Positions 39,793 through 49,225 of a stretch of 64,000 nt of DNA are shown here, piece after piece. Below the pieces are notes generated by a model. The model worked only from the letters and a program-made list of their open reading frames with translations, was not told the origin of the DNA and searched no databases. The stretch spans positions 30,586-94,585 of the forward strand of contig WLQG01000001.1 of the NCBI GenBank assembly GCA_009698445.1, written 5' to 3'. This DNA comes from Actinomycetota bacterium. GTDB taxonomy: Bacteria > Actinomycetota > Actinomycetes > Nanopelagicales > Nanopelagicaceae. Position numbers and translations under genes: made by a program. Every line of letters begins with the position of its first letter. Position 1 is the first letter of the stretch.

Positions 39793-41262
39793 TTAATTCT
39801 CTCCTTTAAGCATCGTTACAAACTTTTGCATTTCAATATCTAATCCGGGTGCTGCATTCTTAGCTAATCCAGCTACTTCAATTGACTTTCCAGCACGAAT
39901 CCAAATTCGACGCCTTCTGGTAAACAACGATGCAAGTAAACCAAGGATGGCAACAATACCGCCGAGCAGCGCAAAGTTCTTGCCAGGATCATTAACGATC
40001 TGAAGGTTGACCCATTGCTGGTATCCCTCAAATGTTATTGAGCCTTGCGGATAAATAAATTTCTCACCTGGCTTTAAGGATTTAAGTCCCACTTGCTTCA
40101 TCTTTGACGTATCAATTCGATAGACCGATTGTGGAACACCACTATCTAGGCCTAAATCACCAATCCATGCAGATAATAAAAGTCTTGGATCAAGGGCTTC
40201 AGGGAAAACGCTGATTGCACCGTTGCCCGTACTTCGCGCATAGGTTGGAACAAAGGAACCAACAAAGCCAATCTGCGGATCTGCATCAGGAACTTTAATC
40301 GCACCAATGGATCGAAGATTTGCATCCTGTGGCAAGAATGGAATAGGACCTTGCATCGCTACATTGCCCTTTGAATCTCTAACCGTTACCACGGGTGAGT
40401 ATCCGTTGGCTTGTAGATAGATATTTGTATTTCTCACCTTTAATGGTGAGTTAACTTTAATTACTCTTTTGGTGAATTTTGTTAAGTCACCCTGCGCAAA
40501 CGTGACATCGAGGGTGTAGTCCTCTGGTGCGTTTGTCTCCACATTGTATTTCGCAGTGAATTTATCAATTTTAATTGAAAAATCTGAAAGGTTATATTCT
40601 TTAAAGAGTTTTCCATACTGCAAAGAATCATAACTGGTTGGAGTATTCACAAAACGTTCCCCAACATTGAGTATTGCCTCACCACGCATACCGAAAAGTG
40701 AGCTAAAAGATATTCCTAATAAAACAAGAATCAATGCCAGGTGGAAAAAGAGGTTTCCAGTCTCTCGTGAGAAACCTTTCTCGGCCGAAATGGAACCGTC
40801 TTTTTCTAAAATCCTAAATCGATTTGTTTTAAACCACGCTTTTGCTTTTTCCAACTCATCACCTTGTGCAGTCCAAGATGCATAGTGCTCCATGCGGTCT
40901 AAGTTTTTAGGGGTAGCCGGTGGAAGGGCGCGAGCAGCATGGAAATGTTCGATTGTTCGAGGTAGTACACAACCAATAAGGGAAATAAAAAGCAGAATAT
41001 AAATAGCGCTAAACCAGGGTGAGCCATAAACATCAAAGAGTGAGAAGCGATCCATCCATCGCGAAAGATCTGGAGAGTTCTTAAAATACTCACTGACTTT
41101 CATTGGATTTTGTGTGCGTTGTGGAATCAGAGAACCTGGAATAGCTGCAACACCAAGCATTAACAGTAGAATCAAAGCGGTGCGCATACTTGTTAATTGG
41201 CGCCAGCTATAACGCAGTAGACCAACACTGCCTAGTTCAGGGATTTGTATTTCTTGACTCAT
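39793..41262 (-). CDS. resB: ResB-family cytochrome c biogenesis protein
   Basis: YSWRQLTSMRTALILLLMLGVAAIPGSLIPQRTQNP...SPWFSAIYILLFISLIGCVLPRTIEH. Confidence 0.95.
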   Translation of the reverse strand: MSQEIQIPELGSVGLLRYSWRQLTSMRTALILLLMLGVAAIPGSLIPQRTQNPMKVSEYFKNSPDLSRWMDRFSLFDVYGSPWFSAIYILLFISLIGCVLPRTIEHFHAARALPPATPKNLDRMEHYASWTAQGDELEKAKAWFKTNRFRILEKDGSISAEKGFSRETGNLFFHLALILVLLGISFSSLFGMRGEAILNVGERFVNTPTSYDSLQYGKLFKEYNLSDFSIKIDKFTAKYNVETNAPEDYTLDVTFAQGDLTKFTKRVIKVNSPLKVRNTNIYLQANGYSPVVTVRDSKGNVAMQGPIPFLPQDANLRSIGAIKVPDADPQIGFVGSFVPTYARSTGNGAISVFPEALDPRLLLSAWIGDLGLDSGVPQSVYRIDTSKMKQVGLKSLKPGEKFIYPQGSITFEGYQQWVNLQIVNDPGKNFALLGGIVAILGLLASLFTRRRRIWIRAGKSIEVAGLAKNAAPGLDIEMQKFVTMLKGEN

Positions 41263-41988
41263 TTAAACCACCGGTATGAAATCAGATATGAGGGCACGGA
41301 TTGAATTCATCATCTGACCCCATAAGCCAGTAACTTCCAAAATACCAATGACAATCAGAAAGATTCCGCCAATCTTTGAAATTAAATCTCCGCGCCTCAC
41401 TAAATACTTACGCATTTTTTCTGAGCGATCAAGAAAAACGCCTGATGCAATGAACGGTAAGCCCAATCCAAAGCAGTAGCCAAGAGATAACAAGGCGCCA
41501 CGAGCCGCACTTGATTCCTGAAAAGCTAAAGTTTCAACGGCTGCCAATGCAGGACCAATGCAAGGTGTCCAGCCAACGCCGAATAGAAAACCTAAAACTG
41601 GAGCACCAATTAATCCACCAGTTGTTTTAATCGTTGGTCGAAATGTTGGGGCAAATGGAAATTTACCCAGAAAAACAAAACCCAAGAAAATAGTTAACAG
41701 CCCAAGAATTCGGGAAATCACATCTTCGTTTGCAGCTAAGTGATTCCCTATTCCGCCAAAAATTGCGCCATAGGAGACAAAAACTGCACTAAAGCCAAGT
41801 ACAAATAAAATTGATCCCAAAAGTACTTTGCCACGATTTGCTGAAAATCCTGCAGCAAAAGAAAGATAGCCCGGTACAAGTGGTAATACGCAGGGTGATA
41901 AAAATGAAATTATTCCAGCAACAAAAGCTACGGGCAACGCAGTAATAAGAAAGCCACTCATTATCTGTTCTACGAAGAAATCTTTCAT
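41263..41988 (-). CDS. ccdA: CcdA-like cytochrome c biogenesis protein
   Basis: FLSPCVLPLVPGYLSF, GVGWTPCIGPALAAV. Confidence 0.95.
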   Translation of the reverse strand: MKDFFVEQIMSGFLITALPVAFVAGIISFLSPCVLPLVPGYLSFAAGFSANRGKVLLGSILFVLGFSAVFVSYGAIFGGIGNHLAANEDVISRILGLLTIFLGFVFLGKFPFAPTFRPTIKTTGGLIGAPVLGFLFGVGWTPCIGPALAAVETLAFQESSAARGALLSLGYCFGLGLPFIASGVFLDRSEKMRKYLVRRGDLISKIGGIFLIVIGILEVTGLWGQMMNSIRALISDFIPVV

Positions 41989-42530
41989 TCGGCGCTCACT
42001 CGCTCAATCAAATCAGTCAGCGATGCAACTGTCACTGCACCCGAAATTCGTGCCGCAACTCTTCCCTTTTTATCTATAACTACCGTAGAAGGAATGGCGT
42101 TTGCAGGTAGAGAGCCTTTGAAACCAATTAACAATGAGTCATCAATGAGCGTTGGATAAGGCAATGCAAAACGTCGTTGGAATGCTTCAGCAGTTGCAGG
42201 ATTATCACGAGTCAATATTCCAATAAATGAAACATCGCTGTATTTAACTGCAAGGGCGGCAAGAGTTGGGGCTTCTGCTCTACATGGGGAACACCATGAT
42301 GCCCAAACATTTACTACGGCTACTTTGCCAACTTCATATTTATAGTTAGTACCAGACAATGTCATTCCCTCTAATGCTGGGGCTTGAACTCTTTTTTCAG
42401 ATTTAACAAAACTTACTGACCCATTTCCAGCAACAAAGCTTTCTTGTGAACTAGAAGTTCCTCCGCCACCGCATGCAGTTAATAAAGCCATGGCCGTGAT
42501 CACAGCGAGAGCTTTAACTCCGAATTTCAT
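41985..42530 (-). CDS. TlpA/ResA-like thiol-disulfide oxidoreductase (lipoprotein)
   Basis: Lipobox LLTACGGG; VVNVWASWCSPCRAEAPTL WCxxC motif. Confidence 0.93.
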   Translation of the reverse strand: MKFGVKALAVITAMALLTACGGGGTSSSQESFVAGNGSVSFVKSEKRVQAPALEGMTLSGTNYKYEVGKVAVVNVWASWCSPCRAEAPTLAALAVKYSDVSFIGILTRDNPATAEAFQRRFALPYPTLIDDSLLIGFKGSLPANAIPSTVVIDKKGRVAARISGAVTVASLTDLIERVSAE

Positions 42531-43153
42531 TACTTCTTCTTTGGTAATAAGTGACGCGCAGGTTCAGAGTAAGTAAGGCCAGAGATAAAACCTTCATCAT
42601 CAAAATGAACACTGGTCACAGATGCTAAAGAACATTCGCGGCGGCGTGGATCATGAATTAATCTGCGATTTTCAATGGCGCTTCGTAGAATCCAAATTGG
42701 TAGCTGGTGCGAAACTACGATTGCATCTTTACCTTGTGCTGCATCTCGGGCGGCAAAGATCGCTGCGAGCATTCGATTAATCTGCTCGTCATATGGTTCA
42801 CCCCACGATGGTCTCCATGGATTCCATAAATGGCGCCATGAGGATGGATGTTTTAAAACTCCGTCGCCAACTCCAAATGGTTTACCTTCAAAAATATTTG
42901 CCGCTTCAATCAAGCGTTCGTCAGTAGTAATAGAAATATTGTGTGCCGCTGCTATCGGAGCTGCGGTTTCTTGCGCCCGTTGCAATGGCGAAACATGGAG
43001 TGCGCCAAGATCAATAGTGCGCGACCAATCGCCCAATGTTTTTGCCATCTCTTGCCCGCGCAGCGAAAGGCTCCAGCCGGGTTGGCGTCCATAGAGAATC
43101 TTGTTGGGATTTTCTACTTCACCGTGACGGACGACATGAACTGTTGAACTCAT
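42530..43153 (-). CDS. Histidine phosphatase family (phosphoglycerate mutase-like)
   Basis: VHVVRHGEVENP...LSLRGQEMAKTL...VSPLQRAQETA; start revised to the ATG at 43153. Confidence 0.92.
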   Translation of the reverse strand: MSSTVHVVRHGEVENPNKILYGRQPGWSLSLRGQEMAKTLGDWSRTIDLGALHVSPLQRAQETAAPIAAAHNISITTDERLIEAANIFEGKPFGVGDGVLKHPSSWRHLWNPWRPSWGEPYDEQINRMLAAIFAARDAAQGKDAIVVSHQLPIWILRSAIENRRLIHDPRRRECSLASVTSVHFDDEGFISGLTYSEPARHLLPKKK

Positions 43154-43203
43154 TGGTAAAGCATAAAGCGTCCCAATTGAAGCAAGTTCGTTAAGGTAGT
43201 GAC

Positions 43204-43971
43204 ATGGCACTCACGGCGAAGCGAGCAGCCTTTTTTGATGTAGATAACACCCTGATTCGTGGCTCGACCCTGTATTTCCTGGGCAAGGGCATGTACCAGC
43301 GTGGATATTTCACAAAGAAGGATATTTCGCGATTCGTTTTGGCCAATCTGCGATTTCGCCTGACTGGAAAAGAAAATAAAGAAGAGATTCAACGTTTTCA
43401 AGATGCTGCAACAGATTTTATTGGTGGCCATGATGTTAAAGATATTGAAAAAATTGCGCAAGAAATTTATGATCAATATGTATCTCCCGCATTGTGGCAA
43501 GGGACCATCGATATTGCACAAAAACATTTAGCTGCTGGTGAAGAAGTCTGGTTGGTTACGGCAGCACCTGAAGATATGGCAGTACTGATTGCTAAAAGAT
43601 TGGGACTTACTGGCGCTCTTGGTAGTAAAGCCGAAACTGAAGATGGCAAATACACTGGTGCGATGTCAGGTGCGCTTTTGCACGGAAAAGAAAAAGCTGT
43701 TGCAGTTCGTGAGTTAGCAAAACAAAAAGATTTGAATCTAGAAATTTGTTATGCATATTCAGATAGTCATAATGATTTTCCATTGCTTCAATGTGTTGGT
43801 AATCCATCTGCAATTAACCCTGATGCAATCTTGTCACTGCGCGCCATGGCAGAAGGTTGGCCAATCCATGATTTCCGTAGAGCCCGGCATCTGGCAAAAA
43901 TTGTTTCTCCCGTTGTAGTTCGACTTGCCGCACTTGGGACTTGGCTGACTCCGCGCGGAAAGAAACGTTGA
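43204..43971 (+). CDS. HAD-IB family hydrolase (SerB-like)
   Basis: RAAFFDVDNTLIRGSTLYFLGKGMYQRG...VWLVTAAPEDMAVLIAKRLGL...CYAYSDSHNDFPLL. Confidence 0.92.
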   Translation: MALTAKRAAFFDVDNTLIRGSTLYFLGKGMYQRGYFTKKDISRFVLANLRFRLTGKENKEEIQRFQDAATDFIGGHDVKDIEKIAQEIYDQYVSPALWQGTIDIAQKHLAAGEEVWLVTAAPEDMAVLIAKRLGLTGALGSKAETEDGKYTGAMSGALLHGKEKAVAVRELAKQKDLNLEICYAYSDSHNDFPLLQCVGNPSAINPDAILSLRAMAEGWPIHDFRRARHLAKIVSPVVVRLAALGTWLTPRGKKR

Positions 43972-44011
43972 TTAACCCTTAAAGGCTAAATGCCAGTAAT
44001 GTAAGCAAGTT

Positions 44012-46207
44012 ATGGAAATGCGCTCATTCTCCGACTACCTACGTAGTGTCGATGATGATGCCCTCTTGCAGTTATTTTCCGCCAGACCAGATCTAGTAAC
44101 GCCGGTTCCACCAGATATCGCATCCCTTGCAGTGCGCGCATGTTCTGCACCAAGTTTGGCTCGTGCAATTGATTCTCTTAATCAATGGCAGTTTCAAGTA
44201 TTAGAAGCTGCTGCTGCACTTAACGAGCCTTTTTTACTAAAAAGCATTGTTGCAATTACAGATAAGGCTGCTACACAGGCGCTAGATCACTTAATTTCTA
44301 TCGGGCTTGTTTATCCCTCTGATGATGGCATGCGTCTGCCTTCACAATTGCGTGATGTCATTGGTAACGAACCTGCCGGGCTTGGCCCAACTTCAATTGC
44401 AAAAGTTAAGTTAGCCGACATTGAAAACGCTCCGGACGAAGCAAAAAAGGTTCTTGAGCGATTAATTTGGGGCCCACCACGTGGCAGTGTTGGCGATATC
44501 AAAAACCCTGGCCCTGGAGTTTCTTGGTTACTTGAAAACAAAATTCTTGTGCCACTTGATCAACGCACCGTCATACTGCCACGAGAAGTTGCAATTCATT
44601 TGCGCGGTGGCAAAGTACATAAAGAAAGATTTATTGTTCAACCTAAACTCAGCGGCACAAAGCGCGATGAGCGCCAAATAGATTTAGCTGCAATAGCTAA
44701 TATCCAAACGGTCTTACGTTGGGTTGAAGAACTCCTCAATTTCTGGGCAGATGAGCCTTCCGATGCGCTTCGTGCTGGTGGAATTGGTGTGCGCGACTTA
44801 AAAATACTTTCCAACCACTTAGGTGTTGATGAGTCATGTACTGCCTTTATTACTGAACTGGCGTATTTATCTTCACTTATAAGCATTGATTCAGAAGATC
44901 GAATAATGCCAAGTAACAAGTTTGATATCTGGTTAATGCAAACACCTGCAGATCGCTGGCAAGTTCTCGCATCACAGTGGCTAATTACCTCTAGAGTCAG
45001 CGGACTGGTAGGACGTGCTGATACAAAAAACGTTGCTGCCCTTGGTCCCGAACTCGATCGGGTAAATGCAGCCAAAGTGCGCGCCTTAACGCTTTCAATT
45101 CTTCAAGAAAATCCTGCTATAACTCCAGAAATAAATTCATTTAATGAGGTGATTGCCTGGCGTGCACCAGTACGTCGGAATTCATCTCTCCAAGAGGAAT
45201 TAGCAAGTTGGACTTTGCGCGAGGCAGAATGGCTAGGCATTACTGGGCAAGGTGCAATTTCTAAATACGGCGTTGAGTTCCTAAGCGGTGAAGATTTAGC
45301 GGTGATTAATGAAGATTTACCTAAGACCGTAGATCACATTTTGATTCAAAGTGACAACACAGCAATTGCACCTGGGCCTTTAGAACATGAGATTTCTCAG
45401 CAGCTTGCGATGATGGCTGAGATCGAAAGTCGTGGTGGAGCAACGGTTTATCGATTTAGTGAAGCAACGATTCGCCGGGCTTTAGACCATGGCAAAACTG
45501 GTGATGAAATTAAAGCTTTCTTAACTAAAACATCTAAAACTCCAATGCCGCAGCCTTTGGAATATTTGATTGCTGACGTATCAAAAAAGCATGGCAAGTT
45601 GCGAGTAGGTAATACCACCGCATTTATTCGCTGCGAAGACACGGCGCTAATTTCACAGATTATGAATGATAAGAGATTGGAAATACTTGCACTTCGCCGA
45701 ATTGCACCTGAAGTTGTTATTTGCGATCACGATGCAACAGATACAATGCGAATTTTGCGAGAGGCTGGTTACTTACCAGCCGGTGAATCATCTGCTGGCA
45801 TCATGCTCACTGGTCCTAGATCTAATCGCGCGCTGACCAAGCCACGACCACCAAGAGTTATAGGTGAGATTGAAATTCCTTCGGCCGAAAATTTAAACGC
45901 TGCAATTCGAGCAATACGTACCGGCGAGAAATCAACCCACAAGCAAACTCATTTGCGCCAAATTGCTAACGAAGCATTAGGTGCGCTCCCTCGCACCACA
46001 GCAAATGAAACTATGGACTTAGTTAATAAATACATCATCGAAGAGAAATCACTTTCAATTGGTTACGCCGACAACAATGGCGCTGTTACACATCGAATCA
46101 TTGATCCCATTCGCGTCAGCGCAGGAGCCTTAATCGCCCGTGATCACGCAACGGGAGAAGTACAGTCTTTTAGAATTCCCCGCATCACCGGCGTAGCGCC
46201 ACTATAG
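44012..46207 (+). CDS. Helicase-associated domain protein (actinobacterial XPB partner type)
   Basis: 731 aa; DYLRSVDDDALLQLFSARPDLVTPVPPDIASLAVRACSAPSLARAIDSLNQWQFQVLEAAAAL...C-terminal SLSIGYADNNGAVTHRIIDPIRVSAGALIARDHATGEVQSFRIPRITGV. Confidence 0.85.
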   Translation: MEMRSFSDYLRSVDDDALLQLFSARPDLVTPVPPDIASLAVRACSAPSLARAIDSLNQWQFQVLEAAAALNEPFLLKSIVAITDKAATQALDHLISIGLVYPSDDGMRLPSQLRDVIGNEPAGLGPTSIAKVKLADIENAPDEAKKVLERLIWGPPRGSVGDIKNPGPGVSWLLENKILVPLDQRTVILPREVAIHLRGGKVHKERFIVQPKLSGTKRDERQIDLAAIANIQTVLRWVEELLNFWADEPSDALRAGGIGVRDLKILSNHLGVDESCTAFITELAYLSSLISIDSEDRIMPSNKFDIWLMQTPADRWQVLASQWLITSRVSGLVGRADTKNVAALGPELDRVNAAKVRALTLSILQENPAITPEINSFNEVIAWRAPVRRNSSLQEELASWTLREAEWLGITGQGAISKYGVEFLSGEDLAVINEDLPKTVDHILIQSDNTAIAPGPLEHEISQQLAMMAEIESRGGATVYRFSEATIRRALDHGKTGDEIKAFLTKTSKTPMPQPLEYLIADVSKKHGKLRVGNTTAFIRCEDTALISQIMNDKRLEILALRRIAPEVVICDHDATDTMRILREAGYLPAGESSAGIMLTGPRSNRALTKPRPPRVIGEIEIPSAENLNAAIRAIRTGEKSTHKQTHLRQIANEALGALPRTTANETMDLVNKYIIEEKSLSIGYADNNGAVTHRIIDPIRVSAGALIARDHATGEVQSFRIPRITGVAPL

Positions 46208-46216
46208 GATTGACCC

Positions 46217-47278
46217 ATGTTGGCCGCCCTAGAAGCTCTCGTTAAGTTGGAATCTCCAACAGAAGATCTACAAGCCTGTAACGATGTTGTGCGTTTAGCC
46301 AGCGATATCGCAACACGAGTTCTTGGAACTCCTGCAGAAATTCGAGAAGTTAATGGTCGCCCAGTTTTTTGGTGGGGTGCTAATAACCCGGACGTAGTTG
46401 TTCTTGCTCACTTAGATACGGTTTGGCCTAAAGGATCTTTTACTCCCCTATGGAAAGTTGAAGGTACTAAAGCAACAGGCCCTGGAATCTTTGATATGAA
46501 AGCTGGTTTTATTCAAGCTCTTTATGCAATGAAGGGCCTCACAGGATCTGTCGCCTTAGTTGCAACTACTGATGAAGAAACTGGCAGTGCTACTAGCAAA
46601 GAGTTTATTAAAGAAATTTCTGCTGCTGCAAAAGCAGTCTTAGTTTTAGAAGCATCACTTAATGGAATGGTAAAGACTGGTCGCAAGGGCACTGCCATGT
46701 ATCAAATTAAGATTCACGGAAAAGCTTCACATGCAGGACTTGAACCCGAAAAAGGTGTGAACTCCACGGTTGAAATCGCTCATGCAGTTATTGCAGTTGC
46801 TGCTTTAGAAAATAAGGAGCATGGAACAACTGTGGTTCCAACCATGCTGCGTGCTGGCAACACAACTAATACAGTTCCAGATCTTGCAGTTTTAGATATC
46901 GATATCCGTTCATATTCGATGGATGATTTAAAGCGCGTGGATGCAGCAATCAGAGATTTAAAAGCAGTAAATCCACAAACGCGTTATGAAGTAACTGGTG
47001 GATTTAATCGGCCACCACTTGAAACTTCTTCGACAATGGCCCTGTATGAGCGTGCAGAAAAAGTTGCTAAAGCGTTAGGTATGAAGCCACTAGGTCATGC
47101 CTCCGTTGGTGGCGCAAGTGATGGCAATTTCGCCGCTGCTGCTGGTGCACAAGTTCTAGATGGTTTAGGTGCAATCGGCGATGGTGCTCACGCAGCACAT
47201 GAATGGGTAGACATCAGTACTCTTGATGTTCGAAGCAATCTCTTGCATGCATTAATTAAGGACATACTCAATGACTGA
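46217..47278 (+). CDS. M20-family metallopeptidase (carboxypeptidase G2-like)
   Basis: VVLAHLDTVWPKGSF, GPGIFDMKAGFIQALYAM, ATTDEETGS, GKASHAGLEPEKGVNS, VGGASDGNF. Confidence 0.93.
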   Translation: MLAALEALVKLESPTEDLQACNDVVRLASDIATRVLGTPAEIREVNGRPVFWWGANNPDVVVLAHLDTVWPKGSFTPLWKVEGTKATGPGIFDMKAGFIQALYAMKGLTGSVALVATTDEETGSATSKEFIKEISAAAKAVLVLEASLNGMVKTGRKGTAMYQIKIHGKASHAGLEPEKGVNSTVEIAHAVIAVAALENKEHGTTVVPTMLRAGNTTNTVPDLAVLDIDIRSYSMDDLKRVDAAIRDLKAVNPQTRYEVTGGFNRPPLETSSTMALYERAEKVAKALGMKPLGHASVGGASDGNFAAAAGAQVLDGLGAIGDGAHAAHEWVDISTLDVRSNLLHALIKDILND

Positions 47279-48920
47279 TGGCCCGTTAATCGTTCAAAGC
47301 GATAAAACGCTGCTGTTAGATATTGATCATCCACTTTCCACCGAGTGCCGCCGCGCAATAGCCCCATTTGCTGAATTAGAGCGTTCTCCAGAACACATCC
47401 ATACCTATCGCTTAACCCCGCTGGGTTTGTGGAATGCACGTGCTGCAGGACATGATGCTGAACAAGTGATCGATACTCTAATTAAATATTCACGGTACGC
47501 CGTTCCTCATTCAATTTTAATTGACGTTGCCGAAACCATGTCTCGCTACGGGCGTCTACGCCTTGAGGCAGATCCTGTTCATGGACTTATTTTGGTCACA
47601 ACAGATTCTGCAGTTCTCGAAGAAGTAATTCGTGCAAAAAAGATTCAACCACTTCTTGGTGCACGTATTGATAAAGAAACTATTGCGGTACTGCCAAGCC
47701 AGCGCGGACAAATTAAGCAATCACTTCTTCGACTTGGTTGGCCAGCTGAGGATTTTGCTGGCTACGTTGATGGACAGGCGCATGACATTGCACTCAAAGA
47801 AGATGGTTGGAAGATCCGTCCATACCAAGAGTTGGCTGCCGAAGGATTTTGGCATGGTGGTTCTGGGGTAGTTGTACTGCCTTGCGGAGCCGGAAAGACA
47901 ATCGTTGGTGCTGCAGCGATGGCGCATGCAAAGGCCACAACGTTAATTTTGGTAACTAATACCGTTGCCGCACGACAATGGCGTGAGGAACTACTAAAGC
48001 GAACCACCCTTAACGAAGATGAAATCGGTGAATACTCCGGAGCTAAGAAAGAGATTCGCCCTGTAACAATTGCTACCTATCAAGTGATGACAAAGAAAAA
48101 GAACGGTGTTTACGCCCACCTTGATCTCTTTGATTCATACGACTGGGGCTTAATTATTTACGATGAAGTTCACCTACTGCCTGCGCCAATCTTTCGCTTT
48201 ACTGCCGATATTCAATCTCGCCGCCGCTTAGGTTTAACTGCCACATTGGTGCGAGAAGATGGAATGGAAGGTGAGGTTTTCTCTCTCATCGGCCCAAAGC
48301 GCTTTGATGTTCCATGGAAAGAAATTGAATCACAGGGATACATTGCTCCAGCTGAATGTATTGAGGTACGAGTAAATCTGACCGAGACCGAACGCTTGTC
48401 ATATGCAACAGCTGAAGTTGAAAACCGCTATCGCTTCTGTGCTACTACTCGCACAAAACGCGATGTCGTTGAAGCTTTAGTCAAAAAGCATCAAGGCGAA
48501 CAGATTTTGGTTATCGGTCAATATATCGATCAACTTGATGAACTCTCAGAAGTTCTTGGTGTCCCAGTCATTAAAGGTGAAACTCCTGTCAAGGAACGCG
48601 AGATTCTTTTCAATAAATTTAGATCTGGAGAGTTAACAACACTCGTTGTTTCAAAAGTTGCTAACTTTTCAATTGATTTACCCGATGCAACTATTGCAAT
48701 TCAAGTCAGTGGCGCATTTGGTAGCCGCCAAGAAGAAGCACAGCGTTTAGGTCGAATCCTGCGCCCAAAGTCTGATGGGCGTACTGCAACTTTTTATTCA
48801 GTTGTTTCAAGAGACACTATCGATCAAGATTTTGCGCAAAATCGTCAACGCTTCTTAGCTGAGCAGGGTTACTCTTATAAAATTATTGATGCCGACGATG
48901 TTTTTCAAGGGAAGATCTAA
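47271..48920 (+). CDS. XPB/Ssl2-like DNA repair helicase
   Basis: WKIRPYQELAAEGFWHGGSGVVVLPCGAGKTIVGAAAM...IYDEVHLLPAPIFRFTADIQSRRRLGLTATLVREDG...QEEAQRLGRILRPK. Confidence 0.96.
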   Translation: MTDGPLIVQSDKTLLLDIDHPLSTECRRAIAPFAELERSPEHIHTYRLTPLGLWNARAAGHDAEQVIDTLIKYSRYAVPHSILIDVAETMSRYGRLRLEADPVHGLILVTTDSAVLEEVIRAKKIQPLLGARIDKETIAVLPSQRGQIKQSLLRLGWPAEDFAGYVDGQAHDIALKEDGWKIRPYQELAAEGFWHGGSGVVVLPCGAGKTIVGAAAMAHAKATTLILVTNTVAARQWREELLKRTTLNEDEIGEYSGAKKEIRPVTIATYQVMTKKKNGVYAHLDLFDSYDWGLIIYDEVHLLPAPIFRFTADIQSRRRLGLTATLVREDGMEGEVFSLIGPKRFDVPWKEIESQGYIAPAECIEVRVNLTETERLSYATAEVENRYRFCATTRTKRDVVEALVKKHQGEQILVIGQYIDQLDELSEVLGVPVIKGETPVKEREILFNKFRSGELTTLVVSKVANFSIDLPDATIAIQVSGAFGSRQEEAQRLGRILRPKSDGRTATFYSVVSRDTIDQDFAQNRQRFLAEQGYSYKIIDADDVFQGKI

Positions 48921-49134
48921 AACGTTCTGGATCTACTTTAAAGAAATCATGATGCACACCGTCGATATGAATTACCGGAACTTGTTCACCGTATAGCTTT
49001 TCTAATTCAATTTTTCCATCGATATATATTTTTTCAATATCAAAGTTCAGTTCACCCTGCATTGATGTAAGTACATCTAGGGCGACATCACATAAATGAC
49101 AACCATGTCTACTAAATATGGTTATCACTGTCAT
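48883..49134 (-). CDS. Glutaredoxin-like protein
   Basis: MTVITIFSRHGCHLCDVALDVL...YGEQVPVIHIDG. Confidence 0.9.
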   Translation of the reverse strand: MTVITIFSRHGCHLCDVALDVLTSMQGELNFDIEKIYIDGKIELEKLYGEQVPVIHIDGVHHDFFKVDPERFRSSLEKHRRHQ

Positions 49135-49225
49135 TACGCTGGGCCTTTCTGTCAGTTTGCTTAGAGAAGGGATTAATCCAACCTCAAGTTATGAGGCAAT
49201 CATCTCATCTTGATAGTGTGCGCCC

